NCBI GenBank assembly: GCA_964648485.1
Contig: CAZYOF010000015.1
Location: 25,295 to 89,294 of the forward strand
DNA: 64,000 bases
DNA from: DAIOEK01 sp964648485
GTDB lineage: Bacteria; Chloroflexota; Anaerolineae; Anaerolineales; Anaerolineaceae
Reading direction: 5' to 3'
Positions 8,179-17,309 of the stretch are shown here, one piece after another; the stretch's first letter is position 1; the number at the start of each line of letters is the position of its first letter. The translations under genes were made by a program, and so were the position numbers. The notes beneath the pieces are model-generated. The model was given only the letters and a program-made list of their open reading frames with translations. It made no database searches and was not told the DNA's origin.

Positions 8179-9492
8179 TCAGGGAGAAACCTCAGATTGG
8201 TCGATGATTTTTTCTAAGATGTCGGTAGTCAATGATTTTGGTCGTTCAAGCGGTTTACCCATCGCTCTTGACCAGGTAACGTGTGTCGTAATACCCAGTA
8301 TTCGGCTGAAACCAAATAAAACCGTATAAAAATCTGATTCCGTCAATCCGAAGAAACATTGAAGTGTTCCATTGATCGCATCTACGTTAGGCCATGGATT
8401 CTTGACTTTATTGTTATATTGCAAAATCCCTGGTAAGGTCTGGAAAACCATATCAACAAGTTTAAATAGTTCGTAATCAGGCATATATTTTTTTGCAAAT
8501 TCATATTGAGCTGTAAAACGTGGATCTGTCACTCTCAAAACAGCATGCCCATAACCCGGTATAACTCTGCCGCTCTTTAGGAAATTCACCAGGTAGTCAG
8601 TCAATTCTTCCTGGGTGGGTAAGCCATCAAAATATGCCAACACATCCTGAAGCCAGCGTAAGCACTCTTGATTAGCCAGACCATGTAAAGGTCCAGCAAG
8701 ACCTTCCATACCCGCCGCACATGAAAGATATATATCTGATAAGGCTGAACCAACCAGGTGACTTGCATGCGCACTGACATTGGCACCTTCATGATCTGAA
8801 TGAAGAACCACAAATAACCGCATCAGATCCATATAAGCCCGATCATTCTTGCCAATCATGTATGCAAAATTAGCACTCCAATCCAGTTTTGGATTAGGCT
8901 GTACGAATATTCCACCTCTGTATTTGAGATTATAAATATTTGCAATAATCGTTGGCAATTTTGCAGTTAAATTTAGGCTATCCTCCAGATAGAAGCCCCA
9001 ATAATCTTTTTTATCAATACCGTAATAAAAACGGCGGGCAAAAACCGATTCGCTTTGTAATGCAAGAATCGCTTGAGAGAACAGGGTCATTGGATGTGTA
9101 TATGCCGGCATGGGTTGTAATGACTTGAATACATGCTCAGGGACATTACTTCGAACCTTCCATTCAATCTCAACCTGGTTTGCCTCCTCTTTTGTTGGCA
9201 TTTCTCCGGTCATAAGAAGGTAATACAACCCGCCAGCCAATGGAAATTCACCATGATCGGGTTTGGGTAACAAATCTAAAACTTCCTGTACGGTGTATCC
9301 CCTCAGCTCTAAGCCTTTAAGCGGATCTACATAGGATACATCACTGACTTGAATAGGCACGCCCCGGATACCACCATAAATTTGTTCGACAGTAACATCT
9401 GCCACATGGAAGGGGCCATTTTCCCTGATTAGCCGGCTCATCCGATCCTTTTCTTGGGTGAGTTTTGTAGCGATACGTTCTTCAATTTTCAT
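8179..9492 (-). CDS. gltA: Citrate synthase, eukaryotic (mitochondrial) type
   Basis: Condenses acetyl-CoA and oxaloacetate to citrate. 437 residues with catalytic histidines in HSDHEGANVSAHA and GPLHGLANQE and the aspartate region GHAVLRVTDPR. The N-terminal region and overall length follow the mitochondrial-type (Si) enzyme rather than the NADH-inhibited E. coli hexamer. Its ATG overlaps the stop of the IclR-family gene by four bases, so it is translated from the regulator transcript. With isocitrate dehydrogenase and aconitase encoded divergently next door, the locus covers acetyl-CoA to 2-oxoglutarate, the precursor supply for glutamate. Confidence 0.95.
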   Translation of the reverse strand: MKIEERIATKLTQEKDRMSRLIRENGPFHVADVTVEQIYGGIRGVPIQVSDVSYVDPLKGLELRGYTVQEVLDLLPKPDHGEFPLAGGLYYLLMTGEMPTKEEANQVEIEWKVRSNVPEHVFKSLQPMPAYTHPMTLFSQAILALQSESVFARRFYYGIDKKDYWGFYLEDSLNLTAKLPTIIANIYNLKYRGGIFVQPNPKLDWSANFAYMIGKNDRAYMDLMRLFVVLHSDHEGANVSAHASHLVGSALSDIYLSCAAGMEGLAGPLHGLANQECLRWLQDVLAYFDGLPTQEELTDYLVNFLKSGRVIPGYGHAVLRVTDPRFTAQYEFAKKYMPDYELFKLVDMVFQTLPGILQYNNKVKNPWPNVDAINGTLQCFFGLTESDFYTVLFGFSRILGITTHVTWSRAMGKPLERPKSLTTDILEKIIDQSEVSP

Positions 9493-10289
9493 TTATTCCT
9501 CCTTCCATAACCGGCATTACTGTAATAGCTGAATCCCATCTGTCGGGATATATCTTGTGCAGAAGATACAATTTCTCTGGCATACTTTTCAATAGTTTCA
9601 CGGGTAAACCGTTGTGATGGACCGGAGATGGTCAGTGCCCCAATAACTTCATGGTTGGGGCCATATATGGGAGCAGCTACCCCAGAGGCATCTTGAATCC
9701 ATTCGCCATGAGATACTGCATAACCCTTCTGTCTGACTTTTTCCAACTCGGTATGGAGTGCATCAGCAGATGTGATAGTTCTGGCAGTGAATGGAGTAAG
9801 ACTGGAAGCCTCAATTACATCATTGATCACATTTTCTGGTAGATATGCAAGGATTGCTTTTCCGGCAGATCCTGCATATAACGGTAGTCTTCTGCCTAAT
9901 CTGGCGACGATCCTTACCGTTTGAGGTGATTCCAGCCTTTCAACGCAAACCCGGTCATACCCATCTCTCAGGTAAAGACTGATCGTTTCCTGCGTTATTT
10001 GCTGTAATTCGCTCATGATTGGTTGAGCAATAGTACGGATATCTAACGACGTCAGATAAACGCCCGTCCATGTGAGCAATCGTATTCCAAGAGAGTAACC
10101 ACGGGTTACAGAATTTTGGTTGAGTATCCCGCGGTCTTTCATGGCAGTCATCAAACGCCCTACTGTGCTGGTTGTCAAACCTGTCATTCGGGCAATTTCC
10201 CGAACTCCGATTTCAGGTTTTTCAACGCTAAAGCAATCCAGTATTTCGCAGAGATGAGCCAGTACGCCTTTATCTTCAGATTCTTTCAT
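9489..10289 (-). CDS. IclR-family transcriptional regulator of the TCA branch
   Basis: 266 residues: N-terminal winged helix (VREIARMTGLTTSTVGRLM, about residues 28-46) and C-terminal IclR effector domain with the typical ending ALTISGPSQRF. The frame stays open further upstream to 10436, but that would run through its own promoter and into the divergent isocitrate dehydrogenase gene. The ATG at 10289 has GGGGAAG directly upstream and is chosen. Promoter TTGACA-N17-TATATT lies at 10345-10373 on the minus strand. It is cotranscribed with gltA and divergent from icd-acnA, so it most likely senses a TCA or acetate-type metabolite and controls both operons. Confidence 0.88.
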   Translation of the reverse strand: MKESEDKGVLAHLCEILDCFSVEKPEIGVREIARMTGLTTSTVGRLMTAMKDRGILNQNSVTRGYSLGIRLLTWTGVYLTSLDIRTIAQPIMSELQQITQETISLYLRDGYDRVCVERLESPQTVRIVARLGRRLPLYAGSAGKAILAYLPENVINDVIEASSLTPFTARTITSADALHTELEKVRQKGYAVSHGEWIQDASGVAAPIYGPNHEVIGALTISGPSQRFTRETIEKYAREIVSSAQDISRQMGFSYYSNAGYGRRNK

Positions 10290-10339
10290 CTTCCCCACCG
10301 CCGTCTCGTTTATTGGTACAATGTCCCAATTAGTAATGT

Positions 10340-10373
10340 ATAATAATATACAGAATTCTCTGATGATTGTCAA
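10340..10373 (-). promoter_or_regulatory. Divergent promoter region iclR-gltA / icd-acnA
   Basis: On the minus strand TTGACA (10368-10373) and TATATT (10345-10350) are separated by 17 bases, a strong sigma-70-type promoter for iclR-gltA. An imperfect palindrome GTATAATAATATAC (10338-10351) overlaps the -10 and is a plausible IclR operator. The icd ATG lies only 34 bases to the right, so regulation of both directions from this short region is likely. Confidence 0.7.
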
Positions 10374-10406
10374 TAGAATAAACCAGCGAATATTTTTAAG
10401 GGGCAC

Positions 10407-11702
10407 ATGATAAATAAAATTAAACCTGAACCCCAATCAGTTTTCATAGAAAACGGAAAATTGATTGTTCCTGAAAATCCGGTGATACCCTTTATCGAAG
10501 GGGATGGTATTGGTCCAGAAATCTGGGATGCATCAAAACGGGTATTGGAAGAGGCGGTTAATCTCGCCTACCAGGGAACCCGGTCAATCACCTGGAAAGA
10601 AGTACTCGCTGGTGAAAAAGCATATAAGAATACATCTTCCTGGCTGCCAGCTGAAACCATCAAAGCCATTCGCGATCATGTTATTGCGATAAAAGGACCA
10701 TTAACTACCCCAATCGGGGAAGGGATCAGATCTATCAATGTAACTTTGCGGAAGGAATTGGATCTATTTGTTTGCTTGCGTCTGATTCGTTATTTTGATG
10801 GAACCCCATCTCCCATGAAATCACCTGAGAAGGTGAATATCGTTCTTTTTCGTGAAAATGTAGAAGATGTATATGCCGGAATGGATTATCCATTTGATAG
10901 TCCTCAAGCAATAGGATTACGAGAATGGTTGCAGCAATACTATCCCGATGAGTATTCAAGGATCCGTTTTCCGGAATCCAGTGGTTTAGGCATAAAACCC
11001 GTCTCACGTGATGAAACTATCCGAATGATTCGCGCTGCGATTGATTATGCAATCAAAAATAAAAGGCGAAAGATTACCCTTGTTCACAAGGGTAACATAA
11101 TGAAATATACAGAAGGGGCTTTTGCCAGGTGGGCATATGCAGAAGCGCTTCAGACATTTCCGGATTCTGTTTACACACAACAGGAATACCTGCAAGCTGT
11201 AAAATCACAGGGTGTTCAGGTAGCAGATGAGCAGCGCAGTTTGGCTTTGAATTCTGGGAAAATTTTTCTAAATGAAATTCTTACCGATGCAATGTTCGAA
11301 AGATCAATTAGCCATCCTGAAGATTTTGATATTGTTGTAACCACTAACTTAAATGGAGATTATCTCGCTGATGCACTTGCTGCATTGGTCGGCGGCATTG
11401 GTATTGCCCCCGGCGGTAACATCAACTATGAATCAGGGATTGCGATTTTTGAAGCCACACATGGTACAGCACCTGCTCTCGCAGGGAAAGATATGGCAAA
11501 TCCATGCTCGCTTCTTCTCTCTGGTGCAATGCTTCTTAACTATTTGGGTTGGGTCGAAAGTGCTCAACTGATTGAGGATGCGATTGCGAATTCCATTCAC
11601 CAAAAGGTGGTCACTTTCGATTTTTATGAACAGATGGATATAGCAACGCTGGTTGGTACACGCGCTTTTTCAGATCATCTCATTCAATGGATGCGGAGGT
11701 AG
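10407..11702 (+). CDS. icd: Isocitrate dehydrogenase (E. coli-type, cofactor uncertain)
   Basis: Oxidative decarboxylation of isocitrate to 2-oxoglutarate. 431 residues aligning throughout with the homodimeric E. coli enzyme: IEGDGIGPEIW, the substrate/phosphorylation-site loop RSINVTLRKELDLF, the Lys region LVHKGNIMKYTEGAF, LNGDYLADALAALVGG and ATHGTAP. After HGTAP the E. coli NADP enzyme has Lys-Tyr; here the residues are Ala-Leu, and NAD enzymes usually have Asp-Ile. The NADP/NAD preference therefore cannot be read with certainty. AAGGGG precedes the ATG. The acnA ribosome binding site lies within its last codons. Confidence 0.93.
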   Translation: MINKIKPEPQSVFIENGKLIVPENPVIPFIEGDGIGPEIWDASKRVLEEAVNLAYQGTRSITWKEVLAGEKAYKNTSSWLPAETIKAIRDHVIAIKGPLTTPIGEGIRSINVTLRKELDLFVCLRLIRYFDGTPSPMKSPEKVNIVLFRENVEDVYAGMDYPFDSPQAIGLREWLQQYYPDEYSRIRFPESSGLGIKPVSRDETIRMIRAAIDYAIKNKRRKITLVHKGNIMKYTEGAFARWAYAEALQTFPDSVYTQQEYLQAVKSQGVQVADEQRSLALNSGKIFLNEILTDAMFERSISHPEDFDIVVTTNLNGDYLADALAALVGGIGIAPGGNINYESGIAIFEATHGTAPALAGKDMANPCSLLLSGAMLLNYLGWVESAQLIEDAIANSIHQKVVTFDFYEQMDIATLVGTRAFSDHLIQWMRR

Positions 11703-11704
11703 TG

Positions 11705-14380
11705 ATGAGTAAAATTCCTTCCGTTATATCTAATACGCTTCACCTTAATGGCAGCCAATACAGGTATTATCCTGTTGGTCAGGTTGAGAACTTATATAAT
11801 CTATCAATCCACAAACTGCCGTTTTCAATTCGGATTTTATTGGAAAACCTGATTCGTAATACGGCATTGGGCAAATGCTCAATGAATGATGTTGAAAAAG
11901 TTGCCAGATGGAGCCCGCTGCAACATCAGGAGAATACAACGATTGGTTTCACTCCAGGAAGGGTGTTACTGCAGGATCTCACCGGGGTACCCGTGATAGT
12001 GGATCTGGCATCACTCCGGGCTTCTCAGGCACGCAGAGGAAAGGATCCTTCATCCATCAATCCCAAAATCCCTGTTGATCTGGTTGTAGATCATTCATTA
12101 CAGATTGACTTTTACGGTTCTCCAAATGTCATGGAAAAAAACCAGACGCTTGAATACCAGAGAAATGGCGAACGTTATAAACTTCTTAAGTGGGCACAGC
12201 AAAGTTTCTCTAATTTAAGAATTGTTCCACCCGGAAACGGCATCGTCCATCAGGTAAATCTGGAATATCTCGCTAACGTTGTTCAAATTTCCAACCTGGA
12301 TGGAATGAATTGGGTTTACCCGGATACATTAGTCGGAACGGATTCTCATACAACAATGATTAATGGCTTGGGGGTTCTCGGTTGGGGTGTAGGTGGAATT
12401 GAAGCTATAGCAGCCATGCTCGGACAGCCGGTAGAAATTCCCCTTCCCGATGTAGTTGGAGTTCGCTTAAGTGGAGAGATACAACCAGGCGTACTGCCCA
12501 CTGACATAGTTCTGACACTGACTCACATCTTGCGAAAGTTTGGCGTAGTCAACAAATTCGTTGAATTTTTTGGTCCGGCATTGGATGCACTTACGATCCC
12601 AGACAGGGCGATGCTTGCAAATATGGCACCTGAATATGGCGCAACCGTTGGTTACTTCCCTGTCGATAATCAGACAATGCAATATCTAAATGTTACTTCC
12701 AGATCATCAGTAACCATTGATTTGGTTAAAGAATACTATACCAAGCAAGAACTGTTTCGAACCAATGACTCCCCGGAACCAGTCTTTACCGAAGTGGTAG
12801 AAATGGATCTTTCATCGATTCAACCATCAATTGCTGGCCCAAAACGTCCTCAGGACCTTATCATTCTGGATCAGGTTCCTGATGTATTCATCAAAACACT
12901 AAATAAACCAACCAACGAGCGCGGATACAACTTGAGTCATGAAAAAATGGATCACCCGGTAGATTTATCAATCTCAAACCACACGATCACTATAAATCAC
13001 GGTTCCGTTGTACTTGCCGCAATTACTTCCTGCACAAATACATCCAATCCCACGGCATTGATATCTGCTGGATTGCTTGCAAAAAAAGCAATATACGCAG
13101 GTTTGCACACCATGCCTTACGTCAAAACCAGTTTTACCCCAGGATCAAAGGTTGTGATTGATTATCTTAATAATACTGGTTTACTGAGTTACCTTGAAGC
13201 TCTGGGATTTTTTGTTAGTGGTATTGGCTGTGCTACCTGCATCGGCAATTCAGGTCCATTACAGGAAGAGATCAGTCAAGTTATAGAGAAAAATCAACTG
13301 ATAACGGCAGCTGTTATTAGTGGTAACCGAAATTTTGAAGGGAGAGTACATCCGCTGGTGCAGGCAAACTTTTTGGCATCGCCGGCTTTGGTTGTTGCTT
13401 ATGCGATCGCTGGTAATGTTAGAAAGAATCTTGCAAATGAACCTGTTGGATACAACTCTCTAGATAAACCTGTTTATCTGTCTGAACTCATGCCAGAATT
13501 GGAAGAAATCAGGAAAATTGAGCAGGAAGTGATTAATGCAGGAATCTTCCGCCGCGTGTATGCAGATTTGTTTAAAGGTGATGCCAGGTGGCAGGGTATT
13601 AATAGTCCTCACTCGGATCTTTACCAATGGGAAGACAATTCTACTTATTTGAAACAAACACCGTTTTGTGAACCAGTCGATAAACTACCAGCCGAATGGA
13701 AGAACGTTCGTGCTCTGGCAGTCTTTGGCGATTCAATCACAACCGACCACATATCTCCAGCCGGAGCCATTTCTACTGGTACCCCTGCTGCCAGATATCT
13801 CAAAGATCAGGGGGTTCAACCGGTTGATTTCAATACATACGGCAGCCGTCGTGGAAATCACGAAGTGATGATGCGAGGTACTTTTGCAAATATTCGTATC
13901 CAGAACATGTTGGTCCCAAATATTCAAGGTGGAAAAACCATCTATTTTCCTGAACAAAAGGAAATGGATATCTTTGATGCTGCTATGCTTTATGAAAAAG
14001 AAAATATTCCCCTGATTATTCTTGCCGGAAAAGAATACGGAACAGGTTCCAGCCGTGATTGGGCGGCAAAAGGACCCAAGCTTCTCGGCGTTAAAGCAGT
14101 AATTGCCGAGTCCTTCGAACGTATTCATCGCTCAAATCTGGCAGGGATGGGAATCCTCCCGCTTCAATTCCATCCCGGCGATTCAGTATCCTCTCTTGAA
14201 CTTACCGGAAGGGAAAATTTCTCCATCTCAGATTTAGATAAGCTCGCCCCATCCTCTGATGTACGAATTACTGCAATGGACTCAGGTAAAGTTATTACAT
14301 TTTCAGTCATCGCGGCGGTAAATTCCGCATATGAAGTATCTTGTATCCAAAATGGTGGGATTTTTCAACTACTCGAATAG
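11705..14380 (+). CDS. acnA: Aconitate hydratase A
   Basis: Interconverts citrate and isocitrate with a [4Fe-4S] cluster. 891 residues, AcnA/IRP type. Cluster cysteines are in SCTNTSNP and GCATCIGNSGP, the NHxxID-like substrate loop is present, and the swivel-domain active-site motif is EYGTGSSRDWAAKGP. The start at 11705 is chosen because GGAGG ends six bases upstream; an in-frame ATG at 11687 would overlap the end of icd. Cotranscribed with icd. It completes the citrate-to-2-oxoglutarate set together with the divergent gltA. Confidence 0.95.
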   Translation: MSKIPSVISNTLHLNGSQYRYYPVGQVENLYNLSIHKLPFSIRILLENLIRNTALGKCSMNDVEKVARWSPLQHQENTTIGFTPGRVLLQDLTGVPVIVDLASLRASQARRGKDPSSINPKIPVDLVVDHSLQIDFYGSPNVMEKNQTLEYQRNGERYKLLKWAQQSFSNLRIVPPGNGIVHQVNLEYLANVVQISNLDGMNWVYPDTLVGTDSHTTMINGLGVLGWGVGGIEAIAAMLGQPVEIPLPDVVGVRLSGEIQPGVLPTDIVLTLTHILRKFGVVNKFVEFFGPALDALTIPDRAMLANMAPEYGATVGYFPVDNQTMQYLNVTSRSSVTIDLVKEYYTKQELFRTNDSPEPVFTEVVEMDLSSIQPSIAGPKRPQDLIILDQVPDVFIKTLNKPTNERGYNLSHEKMDHPVDLSISNHTITINHGSVVLAAITSCTNTSNPTALISAGLLAKKAIYAGLHTMPYVKTSFTPGSKVVIDYLNNTGLLSYLEALGFFVSGIGCATCIGNSGPLQEEISQVIEKNQLITAAVISGNRNFEGRVHPLVQANFLASPALVVAYAIAGNVRKNLANEPVGYNSLDKPVYLSELMPELEEIRKIEQEVINAGIFRRVYADLFKGDARWQGINSPHSDLYQWEDNSTYLKQTPFCEPVDKLPAEWKNVRALAVFGDSITTDHISPAGAISTGTPAARYLKDQGVQPVDFNTYGSRRGNHEVMMRGTFANIRIQNMLVPNIQGGKTIYFPEQKEMDIFDAAMLYEKENIPLIILAGKEYGTGSSRDWAAKGPKLLGVKAVIAESFERIHRSNLAGMGILPLQFHPGDSVSSLELTGRENFSISDLDKLAPSSDVRITAMDSGKVITFSVIAAVNSAYEVSCIQNGGIFQLLE

Positions 14381-14417
14381 AAACGTTTTACATGCTGCTA
14401 AAACCAGTGTATTCAGC

Positions 14418-14445
14418 TTGACAATATAACCTATCATGGTAATAT
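14418..14445 (+). promoter_or_regulatory. cysK-cysE promoter
   Basis: TTGACA at 14418-14423 and TAATAT at 14440-14445, spaced 16 bases. It gives a start near 14452 and a leader of about 180 bases before the cysK ATG. Confidence 0.72.
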
Positions 14446-14496
14446 TTATGAAAGTTATGATAAATAATAATCTACTATCCACTTTACTTTGCATCT

Positions 14497-14606
14497 GTTC
14501 CGCGCGGGGAAGGATTTAACCGCGCCGGGATTTAAGTATACTTCAACACCCCGCCCGGACGGTCTCCTTTCCCGCTAAACCGCCTGTGGTTGGGGTGTTT
14601 TGTTTT
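14497..14606 (+). promoter_or_regulatory. Structured leader with terminator, candidate riboswitch/attenuator of cysK-cysE
   Basis: An 11-bp outer stem GCGGGGAAGGA (14504-14514) with TCCTTTCCCGC (14565-14575, one G-U) encloses CCGGG/CCCGG (14525-14529 / 14554-14558) around the palindrome AAGTATACTT (14534-14543). Overlapping and mutually exclusive with it is a terminator: AACACCCC (14545-14552) with GGGGTGTT (14592-14599), followed by TTTTGTTTT. This is the geometry of a transcription attenuator. It does not match the SAM-I or T-box consensus. Two imperfect direct repeats beginning CCGCGC lie at 14500 and 14520. The ligand is unknown; O-acetylserine, cysteine or SAM would fit the genes controlled. 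Confidence 0.6.
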
Positions 14607-14632
14607 AAAACTGTTCATTTTTTGGAGCTAAG

Positions 14633-15571
14633 ATGAATATTGCAAATTCTATCACCGACCTGATTGGAAACACACCTCTGGTAAAGCTAAATCGCATTTC
14701 TACGGGTTTATTAGCCGAATTAGTTGTTAAGCTTGAGTTTTATAATCCAGCACACAGTGTCAAAGATCGCATCGGATACGCCATGGTTGAAGCAGCTGAA
14801 AAAGCTGGATTGATAAAAGAAGATACCATCATTATTGAACCAACTTCAGGCAATACTGGTATTGCGCTGGCATTTGTTTGCGCTGCAAAAGGATACAAAG
14901 TTGCCCTAACCATGCCCGAAACAATGAGCCGTGAAAGGCGTATGTTGTTAAAAGCATATGGAGCAGATCTTATCCTGACACCTGGTGCTGAAGGTATGGC
15001 TGGCGCAATCCGCAGAGCGGAAGAACTGGCTGCATCAGATCCACGATATTTACTATTACAGCAATTCAAAAACCCTGCGAATCCGCAAATCCATCGTCAA
15101 ACAACTGCTGAAGAAATCTGGCGTGATACAGATGGGAAGGTGGATATCTTGATTGCGGGTGTAGGAACAGGTGGAACTATTACCGGTGTCGGTGAAGTCC
15201 TTAAATCCAGAAAACCTGATCTGAAGGTAATCGCCGTTGAACCAGATGCTTCTCCTGTTCTCTCTGGAGGTCAGAAAGGTCCCCATCCCATTCAGGGGAT
15301 TGGCGCCGGTTTTATTCCAGATGTCTTGAATACAGGAATCTATGACGAAATCGTTCGCGTTAAAGCGGATGCGGCGTTCGATATTGCCCGGCGAATGGCA
15401 TGCGAAGAGGGCATTCTGGTGGGAATATCCAGTGGCGTAGCAGTTTGGGCAGCGATTCAGGTAGCTGCGAGACCAGAAAACTCTGGAAAACTAATCGTTG
15501 TCATCATTCCCTCCTTCGGCGAACGTTACCTGAGTACTCCGTTATACGCAAATCTTTTAGAAGGGGAATAA
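14633..15571 (+). CDS. cysK: Cysteine synthase A (O-acetylserine sulfhydrylase)
   Basis: PLP enzyme converting O-acetylserine and sulfide to cysteine. 312 residues with the PLP lysine in NPAHSVKDRIG, substrate loop TSGNTG, phosphate-binding GTGGTITG, and PSFGERYLST near the C-terminus, as in CysK. GGAGC lies seven bases before the ATG. First gene of cysK-cysE, four bases apart, under a long structured leader. The pair makes cysteine from serine, and the serine dehydratase at 25 kb would compete for the same substrate. Confidence 0.94.
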   Translation: MNIANSITDLIGNTPLVKLNRISTGLLAELVVKLEFYNPAHSVKDRIGYAMVEAAEKAGLIKEDTIIIEPTSGNTGIALAFVCAAKGYKVALTMPETMSRERRMLLKAYGADLILTPGAEGMAGAIRRAEELAASDPRYLLLQQFKNPANPQIHRQTTAEEIWRDTDGKVDILIAGVGTGGTITGVGEVLKSRKPDLKVIAVEPDASPVLSGGQKGPHPIQGIGAGFIPDVLNTGIYDEIVRVKADAAFDIARRMACEEGILVGISSGVAVWAAIQVAARPENSGKLIVVIIPSFGERYLSTPLYANLLEGE

Positions 15572-15575
15572 ATAA

Positions 15576-16277
15576 ATGTTAAGTGCCATCCGTCAGGATA
15601 TTCAATCAATATATGATCGTGATCCAGCCGCCCGTACTACCCTTGAAGTGCTGGTTTGCTATCCGGGCTTGCAGGCAGTTTGGGCACATAGAATTGCCCA
15701 CTGGTTCTGGATTCATGGATTTAAACTTATAGGCAGACTGATCTCACAATTATCTCGCTGGTGGACCGGAATCGAAATTCATCCCGGAGCAACCATTGGT
15801 CCCCGCTTTTTTATTGACCATGGCATGGGTGTGGTTATTGGGGAAACCGCTGAAATTGGAGCAGATGTCACCCTTTATCATGGGGTAACCTTGGGAGGTG
15901 TTAGCCTGAAAAAAGGGAAGCGCCATCCAACCTTGCAGGATGGTGTCGTAGTCGGCGCAGGCGCAAAAGTATTAGGAGACATCACCATAGGTGCAGGCAG
16001 CCGTATTGGAGCCAACGCTGTGGTTGTAAAATCTGTTCCTTCCAATTCGGTTGTTATTGGAATTCCCGGACAGGTTGTTTCCAGAACACATATCCCTCTT
16101 CCGGTGGGTAAGCCGGATTTGGAGCATAATCAATTACCAGATTTGGTCGGCACGACACTCATCAGTCTGATGAACCGGGTGGAAAAATTAGAAAATCAGT
16201 TACATATTCATACAAACGGAGATGCTCCTCATGTACCCGAAAAAGGGATTTGGCGGGGCAATGACTTTCACATATGA
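15576..16277 (+). CDS. cysE: Serine O-acetyltransferase
   Basis: Acetyl-CoA-dependent activation of serine for cysteine synthesis. 233 residues: short N-terminal helical domain, then a left-handed beta-helix of hexapeptide repeats with the active-site IDHGMGVVIGETAEIG and HGVTLGG. The short form (EpsC/plant-like length) lacks the longer E. coli N-terminal domain. The C-terminal tail carries extra residues (to HI) that may dock into CysK as in the cysteine synthase complex, an inference. Cotranscribed with cysK. Confidence 0.92.
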   Translation: MLSAIRQDIQSIYDRDPAARTTLEVLVCYPGLQAVWAHRIAHWFWIHGFKLIGRLISQLSRWWTGIEIHPGATIGPRFFIDHGMGVVIGETAEIGADVTLYHGVTLGGVSLKKGKRHPTLQDGVVVGAGAKVLGDITIGAGSRIGANAVVVKSVPSNSVVIGIPGQVVSRTHIPLPVGKPDLEHNQLPDLVGTTLISLMNRVEKLENQLHIHTNGDAPHVPEKGIWRGNDFHI

Positions 16278-16390
16278 AGTGCATAATATCCAGGAATCAC
16301 ACAAGCGGGTAGATGTATAGGAATACTCCTTGATTTTATTAATTGAATGTTTCTATAATAAGATTGAATTCAGGGATTTAAGGAGATGAT

Positions 16391-16834
16391 ATGGCACTCG
16401 TAAAGCACTTATTGGATAGAAAAGGTGTTAAAGTGTGGTCTGTTTCCTCGGACACAACAATCCAGGAGGCATTACAGCTGCTTGAGAAATATGATATTGG
16501 AGCACTCCCGGTAATCGATGAAACGAAATTAGTGGGTATTCTCTCTGAAAGGGATGTTGTTAGAAAACTGGGACGCCTGGGCAGCATCGACTTCACCCAT
16601 ACAGTGAAAGATCTAATGATCACCAATGTGTATTTCGTGGAACCAACGAACAGTGTGGATGAGTGTATGAAACTGATGACAAATAAACATATCCGCCATC
16701 TGCCAGTAGTCGAAAATGGGAAAGTTGTAGGTGTTATCTCGATTGGCGATCTGGTTAAGGAAATTATCGCCGACAGAGAAACTATGATCAAGAGTCTGGA
16801 AAACTTTATCACCGGACAGGGTATTGTAGGATAG
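16391..16834 (+). CDS. CBS-domain pair protein
   Basis: 147 residues forming two tandem CBS domains (about 8-62 and 75-130) with VIDETKLVGILSERDVVRKL and VVENGKVVGVISIGDLVKEI, the usual adenosine-nucleotide binding pattern. No other domain is attached, so it is a stand-alone nucleotide sensor that would act on an unidentified partner. GGAGATGAT precedes the ATG. It is monocistronic, 113 bases after cysE and before a strong bidirectional terminator. Confidence 0.88.
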   Translation: MALVKHLLDRKGVKVWSVSSDTTIQEALQLLEKYDIGALPVIDETKLVGILSERDVVRKLGRLGSIDFTHTVKDLMITNVYFVEPTNSVDECMKLMTNKHIRHLPVVENGKVVGVISIGDLVKEIIADRETMIKSLENFITGQGIVG

Positions 16835-16842
16835 AAAAAAAG

Positions 16843-16866
16843 CTCCCGGAGAATAATCTCCGGGAG
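16843..16866. terminator. Bidirectional intrinsic terminator
   Basis: CTCCCGGAG / CTCCGGGAG, a perfect 9-bp stem with loop AATAAT, between convergent genes. It is followed by TTTATTATTT to the right and by a run of seven T on the minus strand to the left, so it can end both transcripts. Confidence 0.85.
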
Positions 16867-16874
16867 GATGTTTA

Positions 16875-17279
16875 TTATTTCAAAATATCAAGAATTTTTT
16901 CTTTCCAGGGTCCAAACGCTGTAAATAAAATAAAAATATTCGCAAGGGTTCCCCCGTAGAGAGCTCCCGGAACAACAGTTCTTGCCCAGGGAAGGATTAC
17001 AACAAGGGAGCAAATGCTGGCTATGACCGCGTAGGTCAGCCAGATCGCCTGATTCTTGAAGAGACTGTATGCTGCCATTAAGAACAATACCATCGCTGCC
17101 AGCCAGATCACGCCAAAAATCTTACCAAAAAATGAGTACATGGTAACCCCGCTGGAGAAAACCCACGAATTCTCGGTAAATCCCATCGGTAGTTTAAACC
17201 AGGCAGTAAGAAAACCAACTATATGACCCAGTCCATGCATCACAAGCATACCCAACATAATAATCTTCCAGATATTCAC
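16875..17279 (-). CDS. Small four-helix membrane protein of unknown function
   Basis: 134 residues with four predicted membrane segments (about 5-27, 45-68, 75-95, 100-122). The first carries a conserved-looking MHGLGHIVGF. I do not recognise a characterised family; the pattern resembles small DoxX-like or unannotated bacterial membrane proteins. It lies 30 bases after the MFS transporter gene and could be part of that operon. Confidence 0.7.
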   Translation of the reverse strand: MNIWKIIMLGMLVMHGLGHIVGFLTAWFKLPMGFTENSWVFSSGVTMYSFFGKIFGVIWLAAMVLFLMAAYSLFKNQAIWLTYAVIASICSLVVILPWARTVVPGALYGGTLANIFILFTAFGPWKEKILDILK

Positions 17280-17309
17280 AGCCGTCTTCCTCCTAATTTT
17301 TTCTCTTAA

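Noticed and set aside
10290..10436. Longer N-terminus of the IclR-family gene
   Set aside because: It would run through the gene's own promoter and the start of the divergent isocitrate dehydrogenase gene. GGGGAAG marks the ATG at 10289.
14504..14524. T-box before cysK, because of an ACCGCG match
   Set aside because: The TGG part of the T-box core is missing (ATTTAACCGCG) and no stem I specifier pattern is seen.
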